Below the pieces are notes generated by a model that did no database searches, was not told the origin of the DNA, and was given only the letters and a program-made list of their open reading frames with translations. From the NCBI GenBank assembly GCA_030446525.1, contig JAUJNC010000014.1, positions 1 through 39,622 of the forward strand: 39,622 bases of DNA. Reading direction: 5' to 3'. Shown in pieces: positions 33,749-39,622 of the stretch (positions are counted from its first letter, which is position 1; each line of letters begins with the position of its first letter). This DNA comes from Armatimonadaceae bacterium. Its GTDB lineage: Bacteria; Armatimonadota; Armatimonadia; Armatimonadales; Armatimonadaceae. The translations under genes and the position numbers were made by a program.

Positions 33749-36700
33749 TCAGTCCCGGATGCCGATGACGGGCTCGTAGGGCGGTGTTCTCGCCTCCTTG
33801 TCCGTCCCGAGGGCCCGGTACACGAACCAGATCGGCTTCCTGCCGAGCGGGTCGTCTTCGGCCGTCGGCGAACTTGCGCAGGCCGATGCGCAGGCCGCCT
33901 TCGCCGCGGTTGTCCACCCAGTTGTGGTAGTGGAAGACCTCGACGGCGTCCAGATCTTGTACTTGTTCCAGGCGGCGCTGCGCCGGCGGCCTGGTCGCGC
34001 AGCGACCGCCGTAGTCGCGCGAGTTCAGCCCCTGTTCGTCAGCACGCCGCGGCGGTGCTTCCCAGGTAGAGCAGGCGCGGCTGCTTCATCCAGGGCGTCG
34101 AGCACCTCCAGGTTCTTGAAGGTGATCTTGGGCGTGTCGAAGGTGAAGTGGGCCTCGGTGTCTTCTCAGGACGCGCGGCTCGAACAGGTTCTGCGGGCTG
34201 GTGGTAGGCGACGGCCCAGGGGAAGTCGCCCGGTCCGGGAAAAGTCCGCCAGCAGATCCAGAAGGTCCTCGTCCAGGCAGAACTTTTCGGCGACGCCATG
34301 TTCTGGCCCAACGGTGCTCCAGCAGGGAGATGAACAGCTTTGCGTGGGCCGTACTGGCGCGCGATGAGGTGGCCGCGCGCAGGACTCTGTGGTACAGGTT
34401 CATGTACAGGAGCGCGTCTTCTCGCCGGCGTTCGTCCACACCCACTCGGCGTTCACTTCGTTGTGCAGATCCAGTGGCGGATGCGTGGCCGTACCGGTTG
34501 TCCGCCGGCTTATAGCGCCGCCAGGAAGTCGAGCGCCGCCGCGTACGCTCTCCAGCCCTTGCTCGCCGGACACGCTTCCTCGCGACGTAGATGCCGGCGG
34601 GTCCGCGTCGGGGCGGTGGGCGACGAGCCGGTCGAAGGCGTGGGCGCGTCCTCGCCTGGCTGACCAGGACGATGGCCGAGACGACGAGGCGCGTTTCATC
34701 GCCTCGCGCATCGTCTCGTCCGGGTCGTCCCACCTGGCCGGTCGTCACCATACCAGCGCGTGCTCGGGAGCAGCGGAACGGCGTCCGGCCCGCCGGGCGC
34801 CGTGAACAGAGGCGTTGAGCAAATGTTCACGCGGCGGCGTCCACTTCGTCCAGACGCCCAGGCGGCTGCCGAGGCGCGCGATCCCCTTCTTGTTGCGCGG
34901 CTTTTCGGGCAGGTCCGCCGGGGCGCAACGGCGTCCGGGTAGCGGAAAGTGTTCGTACCGTTCTGCCCTTCTCGCGCACCACGGCCCACCGCGACAGGAG
35001 GCGGTCCCGCTCCCGCCCGCCCCGTTCGTGGCGCCGGGCCAGCGCGAGGGAAAACCGGCCGCCCGCGTCCGGGTGGATCGGCTCGACGAGCAGGAACGGC
35101 TTCGGCCCGGTCACGTCCGCGTACAAAGGCGCTTCGGCCAGGAACAGCGCGCCGCGCTCGCCCGTCACCTCGCCTTCCACCTTGATCTGCCGGTCGTCCA
35201 CCGCGACGCGCGTCAGGCGGCAGGGGTGGGCGCGCCGGAGGTAGTCGCGCAGGCGCGCTTCCCTGCGCTCCTCGCTTTCCCGCAGCGCGGCGCGTCGGGC
35301 CGCCAGCCGCACCTCCTGTTCCGTTCGCGGGCGAAGCCGCAGCGAACGGATCCGGATGACCTTGCCCGCCGCCGATCCGAAATCTATCCGCAGCGAGCGG
35401 AAGTCCGCCCCGGCGTTGCCCAGCGCCGGCTTCAGGTCGATGGCGAAGGGGGACCAGCCCTCGCTAGGGCTCAGGCCTTCCGCCGTGACGCTGCGCGCCT
35501 CGCTCAGCGGCGGATCGAGGAACACCTGTACCGGGCCGGTGCCGGTCGTGCTGAAGTATTCGAACGCCAGCACGTGCTGACGCTGCGCATCCATGGGCCG
35601 CCCTACGGGTTCCGTGAAGACGTAGGGATCCGAGCCCGTGGTCCGGACCTCGTACTCCCCGCCCCCCGCGCTTTGGAGCGTCGCGTCATGGATGTTTTCT
35701 TCCGTGAGCCGCACGGGAAGTTCCCCGCCGGGCGGCTGGAAGGAGATCGTCCTGATCCGCACGACGTCGCCGGGCTCCCCGGGCGGCCCGGGGTCGAGTC
35801 GCAGGCCGGTTATCGTCCCGCGCCACTCCGGCGAAGACGCCAGGTCCACCTCGTAGACGCGGTACTTCCCGTCGGGCGCCACATCGAACGTCACGCTCTT
35901 GGGCCGGCCGAAGTCTGGATCGTCGTGCCGTTTCCAGAACACGGCGGCGCGCGGCACGCCGGCGGGGAAAGCGGCGTCGATGTAGAGCTTCGGCGCTTCC
36001 TGCGCCGACCAGAAACCGGACGGGCCGATCAGATGCGCGCCGGCGCCCTCCGGCCGGACCTCCAGCTCGCCCAGGATCGGCCAGCCCGTGTCCGTGGCGC
36101 TGGCGTAGTGCCAGTGCTGCCGGTCCGCTTCAAATCGGTACACGGGCGGCGCGCTCGCCGGGGCATGCGCGTAAACATACCGGCGGATCTCGTCCAGGCT
36201 GCCCAGGATCAAGACGTACCGGTACTCGTACTCGATGTCGTGGTCGATGATCTCGCGGTGCAGCGGCGCGACGTAGCCGGTCGGGCCGTCCCCGGGTCCC
36301 CCGGCCCCGGGCTTTCCGGCGAACCCGCCGAGGAAGGTGTAAGCGCCCGGGTGCCAGACGCCCAGCCCCCACCCCGCGTCGTTCAGCAGGGCCGCCCAGT
36401 TCTCCGTGGCCTGCCAGTTCGACCAGGGGAACCGGGCCGGGATGGTGGTGAGGGCGTCGCCGGTGAAGGGCTTGTCGCCTGTATACGTCAGGAGCCGATA
36501 CCACGGGCCGTTCGTGTAGACCGCGGGAAGTTCCTGGTGCCGCCCGCGGTACTGCGTGGTATCCGAGCGCCGGTTCACCAGGCGGCTGCGCACCTGCGCC
36601 GTGGCGCCCTCCAGCCGGATCCAGCATTCGAACGTGCATTCCCCCGGCTCGTCGTCCAGCGGCCACTGCAGGGGGACGCATTTGGTGTAGAGCATGCTGC

Positions 36701-37109
36701 CGTTGTTGCGGTGTTCCAGCACCGGGGAGCGGTTGCCGTAAACGTCGCCCGACTGGATCGGGTTCCAGCCCAGCTTCGCCCAGGCGGGGTGCGGCTGCTT
36801 CTCGCCGGGCGTGAACGGGTTCGGTCCCGAATAGTGCGACATCTGGATCTGGCGGCCCCAGTCGCGGCTGTTGATAAGGTTGACATCGCTCCCGGACGCC
36901 GACAGATACGTGATCGCCCCGCCCAGGTCCAGGTTCACCCCGATGCGGATCGCCCCGTTGTCCAGATAGCTCATCCGCTCTTCCTTCCCGCCGGTCTGTC
37001 TTTGCACCGGCGCGGTTTTCGCATCGCCGGCCGCCACACGCACCGGCATTCCCGCAACGAGAAGCCACCCGGCCAGGGCGATTACCGCCTGGCGTACACC
37101 CGTCATCAT
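33749..37109 (-). pseudogene. Secreted DUF5722 protein with a large N-terminal module, frameshifted in its last third
   Basis: Start ATG 37109 (or 37106) has GGAGGA upstream. Residues 1-25 are a signal peptide. An intact frame covers about 700 residues: a beta-rich module (LDNGAIRIGVNLDLGGAITY, YRVEADRQHW-type repeats), a galactose-binding-like part (VFLDPPLSEARSVTAEGLSP), then the start of DUF5722 (LTRVAVDDRQIKVEGEVTGE, DRLLSRWAVVREKG). From 34960 to 33749 the DUF5722 core appears in shifting frames: FRYPDAVAP, ADLPEKPRNKKGIARLG, LVVSAIVLV, NEVNAEWVWTNAGEKT, YMNLYHRVL, DFPWAVAYH, FTFDTPKITFKNLEVLDA, WVDNRGEGGLRIGLRKFADG and IWFVYRALGTDKEA, ending PVIGIRD. DUF5722 is a predicted TIM-barrel hydrolase-like family of unproven activity. 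Linkage here fits a role in rhamnose-rich glycans. Confidence 0.82.
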
Positions 37110-37140
37110 GCCCGTAAGATCCTCCAAAAGATCGCCGCCG

Positions 37141-39156
37141 TCATGGCCAGAAGCTGTAGGTCGGCGTGTCCAGCGCGATCCCCACCAGGGTCCAGAGGCT
37201 TCCCAGGACGCACTCGCCCAGGATCATGCCCAGGAAGAACGGCAGCGCCTGCCGGTACGCCTTCAGCCCGCCGTACCGCAGGAGGAGCAGCTTCAGGAGC
37301 CAGGCCACGCACAGCGGCAGCCACAAGAGGCTCAGCGACCACGAGCTCGACACGGCGTACCCCACGGGGTGGAAGGGGAACCAGGACAGGCGAAGCCGCA
37401 GCGCGTTGAGCAGCAAGGTCGCGCCGAAGCCGACCAGGGCGGCGACGGCGTTGTGGTACTGCTCCGACGCGTTCGGGGGCGCGGACAGCCAGCTGTCCAT
37501 GCGCGTCCACGGCTCCCGGCCGAAGATCAGCATCACGTTGGGCGGGGCGATCCGCGCCGCCGCCCCGTACCGGTAGCCCTGATCCAGGTTCGCCCAGAAC
37601 GCCGCCAGCGACCCGGCCACGAGGGCGAGCAGCATCGCGCCGAACAGGCGGCGATAGCTGCCCCCGGCCTGCTCGGCGATCTTGAAGCCCTCCAACTGGA
37701 TCGGCATCGGGTGCGCGCGGTAGGCCCGGTTGAAGCCGTAAAAGAGCGAGAACATCGTCAGCTCGGGCCGGGAAAACTGGCCCGGGCCGAAGAGCGTGGG
37801 GAGCATCGTGTCCGGCCCGGCGCGGTGCAGGTCGTGCGCGGGCGGCCCCAGCTCGGCGCGCATCCGGGTGACGGCGACCGCGATCAGGAAGTAGAGGGCG
37901 AAGAAGGCCAGGATCACGAGCGGCGTCATCCCGCACAAACGGCAGAACGCGAAGATGCCAAGGCTGCCGAGAAGGATGCCCCAGACGGCGTAGCGGTACG
38001 GCAAGGGTTCGCCGGCATCGTGCAGGTCTACCTTCGGGTCGAACAGGGCGTTGAAGATCTGGACGAAGTGGCGGCGGCTGACCCACAGCGCGAAAAGGGC
38101 GACTCCCATATAGGCCCCGAACGACTGCGACTCGATATAAGGAAACCCCGGCATCTCGGAAAAGCCGTACATCGCGCCGGCGACCCGCTCCGCACGCCAC
38201 ACCCAGGCGAAGAACCATGCGGAAAAGAGCAGGTCCACCGGCAGCAGCATCCCCAGCGCGACGCCGAACGGGTACAGGGCGATCGGCGTCCAGCCGATGG
38301 CGTTCCAGGGCGGCGACGTCAGGTACGTGCCCAGGTTCTGCGCGGGTCCCTGATTCCTCAGCGGCAGCATCGGCAGCGAGGGGTAAAGGTAGGCCAGCCC
38401 GTTCCACAGCTCCGTCGCCCCGACCAGCAGCGCCCCCAGCCAGAACGTCCGGGACGTGAAAAGCCGGGTGCGCGGGCTGACCATCTCCAGCGGGAGCGCG
38501 ACCAGCGGGTACGCCAGCCGCTCGTTCTCGGTCCACTGCCGCCGCAGCAGCGTGCTCAGGCAGAGCATCACGAACCCGAGCAGCGTCAGGAACCCGGTCC
38601 AGGCCAGGACGGGCGTCAGCCAGGCCGTCAGGTTATGCGCCGCGTACAGCGTGCCGGTCCCGGTGTGGAACTCCTCGAGCGCCCGCTCGTCGGACACGAA
38701 CAGCCACGGCGGGACGTGCGGCAGGATCTTCGACTCCCACTCGTTGCCGGGCCGGGCGAAATAGGCCACGTGCGCGAGGAGGGGCGTGAGCACCTCGATC
38801 ATGTCGTGCCCCGCCATCGCCGACGACAGGGCGAGCATCACGTAGACCGTCAACATCTCCCCCGGCGCGAGGGCCGCGCGGGGGGCGAGCCGCCGCACCA
38901 CGGCGTTCACCAGGAGCAGGACGGCCAGCCAGAAGACGACGTTGAAGAAAAGGGAGATGGTCGTCGGATGGCCCGCGTAGCGCGTCACCTCCATCTTGAC
39001 GACCCAGAAGGCGTTCAAGGGAATGAGCAGCAGGGCGAGCAGCACGGCCCGCGCGGTGACCATGCGCGGGCCAAACGACGCCGTTTCGTCCTTTTCCCGG
39101 CCCGAGCTAGACAACCCGGACCCCCTCCGGCCGAACATGGCCGCCAGAACCCGCAC
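37141..39156 (-). CDS. DUF6785/DUF6784-type polytopic membrane protein
   Basis: 671 residues from GTG 39156; an internal ATG near MVTARAV, about 30 residues later, would drop a polar leader. About 12-14 hydrophobic segments. Family features: WTENERLAYPLVALPLEM after the fourth helix block, NGLAYLYPSLPMLPLRNQGP, SPPWNAIGWTPIALYPFGV, PVDLLFSAWFFAWVWRAERV, FPYIESQSFGAYMGVALF and TRMRAELGPPAHDLH. It pairs along its length with the protein at 1-1670. Family function is unproven; repeated linkage to sugar isomerases, rhamnosidases and lyases suggests uptake of an oligosaccharide, as an inference. It lies between the isomerase (39-base gap) and the DUF5722 gene. Confidence 0.88.
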   Translation of the reverse strand: MRVLAAMFGRRGSGLSSSGREKDETASFGPRMVTARAVLLALLLIPLNAFWVVKMEVTRYAGHPTTISLFFNVVFWLAVLLLVNAVVRRLAPRAALAPGEMLTVYVMLALSSAMAGHDMIEVLTPLLAHVAYFARPGNEWESKILPHVPPWLFVSDERALEEFHTGTGTLYAAHNLTAWLTPVLAWTGFLTLLGFVMLCLSTLLRRQWTENERLAYPLVALPLEMVSPRTRLFTSRTFWLGALLVGATELWNGLAYLYPSLPMLPLRNQGPAQNLGTYLTSPPWNAIGWTPIALYPFGVALGMLLPVDLLFSAWFFAWVWRAERVAGAMYGFSEMPGFPYIESQSFGAYMGVALFALWVSRRHFVQIFNALFDPKVDLHDAGEPLPYRYAVWGILLGSLGIFAFCRLCGMTPLVILAFFALYFLIAVAVTRMRAELGPPAHDLHRAGPDTMLPTLFGPGQFSRPELTMFSLFYGFNRAYRAHPMPIQLEGFKIAEQAGGSYRRLFGAMLLALVAGSLAAFWANLDQGYRYGAAARIAPPNVMLIFGREPWTRMDSWLSAPPNASEQYHNAVAALVGFGATLLLNALRLRLSWFPFHPVGYAVSSSWSLSLLWLPLCVAWLLKLLLLRYGGLKAYRQALPFFLGMILGECVLGSLWTLVGIALDTPTYSFWP

Positions 39157-39195
39157 GCCCCATCACAGCCTCCCTGGATCGATTCACGAATGGCC

Positions 39196-39622
39196 CTATC
39201 GAAGCGTCGCGCACGGCATATCGAGCAGCTGCGCGAGTTTTTCGATCGTGGCGGCCTGATGCCCGACGCCCAGCGCGACGTGGTGCGTCGGCCCCTGGGC
39301 CGCCCAGCGGTTCATCCACCCGGCCACATCGAACCCGTCATCGGGCTGCGCGGTGAAGCGCAGCCGCGAGTTCGTGTTGCCGATACGCAGGACGTCCCCC
39401 GGCAGCGACCACCCCTCGGCGCACAGCCACTTCAGCCGCCCGTCGCGCGTCTGCGTCAGGCCCAGGATGGTCACCGGCCCCTGCCGCACCCGCGCCTCGA
39501 CCGAGACGCCGTAGCCGCGCTTGCCGTGGTAGAGGCCCAGCCCACGCAGAATCGGGCGGCCCTCGGCGATGCCGAGATGGAAGGGGCCGTCGTGGCCCAT
39601 GAGCAGGAAGCGCTCCTCGAAG
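39196..39622 (-). CDS. L-fucose/L-arabinose isomerase family protein (C-terminal part; 5' end beyond the right edge)
   Basis: The frame is open to the right edge; about 142 residues are visible. They match the C-terminal domain of the L-fucose/L-arabinose isomerase fold: MGHDGPFHLGIAEGRP, LRGLGLYHGKRGYGVSVEA, GPVTILGLTQTRDGRLKWL, IGNTNSRLRF and QGPTHHVALGVGHQAATIEKL. The His in THH and the HDGP block lie near the metal and substrate site. It would interconvert an aldose and ketose. In this operon a 6-deoxy-hexose such as rhamnose or fucose is likely, though classic RhaA is a different family. Confidence 0.85.
   Translation of the reverse strand, partial: FEERFLLMGHDGPFHLGIAEGRPILRGLGLYHGKRGYGVSVEARVRQGPVTILGLTQTRDGRLKWLCAEGWSLPGDVLRIGNTNSRLRFTAQPDDGFDVAGWMNRWAAQGPTHHVALGVGHQAATIEKLAQLLDMPCATLR

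Noticed and set aside
32580..34990. Programmed frameshifting as the cause of the broken frames
   Set aside because: Too many shifts in both directions without slippery sites or stimulatory structures; sequence error is simpler.
34815..37409. Plus-strand frame of about 860 codons opposite the DUF5722 gene
   Set aside because: Composition-driven shadow of a clear minus-strand secreted protein.
1..39622. CRISPR arrays, tRNA, rRNA, phage or transposase genes
   Set aside because: No regularly spaced direct repeats, cloverleaf, rRNA-like stretch or recombinase motif was recognised by eye on either strand.

Overview
This is about 40 kb of a G+C-rich bacterial chromosome. The prepilin at 22506-23390 carries the [19 protein letters not shown] signature that follows the N-methylation helix in Armatimonadota DUF1559-type prepilins. 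Together with DUF6785 membrane proteins, a DUF5722 protein, a neutral-ceramidase-like protein and a dense set of polysaccharide-degradation genes, this points to a member of the Armatimonadota. Clustered indels and a homopolymer-rich junction suggest a draft or metagenome-derived assembly. Nearly all genes lie on the minus strand.

Layout, in minus-strand transcription order from the right edge. (1) 39.6-26.4 kb is a rhamnose/rhamnoside locus: L-fucose/arabinose-type isomerase (cut by the edge), DUF6785 membrane protein, DUF5722 protein, L-rhamnonate-dehydratase-like enolase-superfamily protein, GH78 alpha-L-rhamnosidase, L-rhamnose mutarotase, and a sugar ABC importer (binding protein, double ATPase, permease). 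(2) 26.3-23.4 kb is a loose region: a small conserved-looking ORF, relics of a short-chain dehydrogenase and an SMR transporter, a MarR regulator diverging from the SMR gene, and a Spy/CpxP-like periplasmic protein. (3) 22.3-23.7 kb is a plus-strand unit: consensus promoter, structured leader, full-length prepilin, small lipoprotein and intrinsic terminator. (4) 22.0-17.5 kb is a PaoABC-like molybdenum hydroxylase operon followed by a PilZ protein. (5) 16.9-9.3 kb is a pectin-type cassette: LacI regulator with promoter and operator, oligogalacturonate lyase (PL22), metallophosphoesterase, pectate-lyase-3 beta-helix protein, sulfatase and Gfo/Idh/MocA oxidoreductase. (6) 9.28-0 kb has its own promoter and carries a heparinase II/III protein, two amidohydrolases, a ceramidase-like protein, a DegT aminotransferase and a second DUF6785 protein running off the left edge.

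Read together, cassettes 1, 5 and 6 look like machinery for rhamnogalacturonan/pectin-like or other uronic-acid- and rhamnose-containing glycans: backbone cleavage (PL22, beta-helix protein, heparinase-like protein), desulfation, rhamnose release (GH78), anomer conversion (RhaM), import and oxidation. Two points cut across the layout. First, fragments of DUF1559 prepilin genes lie at cassette or gene borders (about 1600, 9100 and 17000-17500). Second, indels cluster in a few stretches (3.5-3.7, 21.76, 28.5-29.1 and above all 32.45-35.0 kb) while coding similarity persists in alternating frames, which looks more like sequence error than gene decay.
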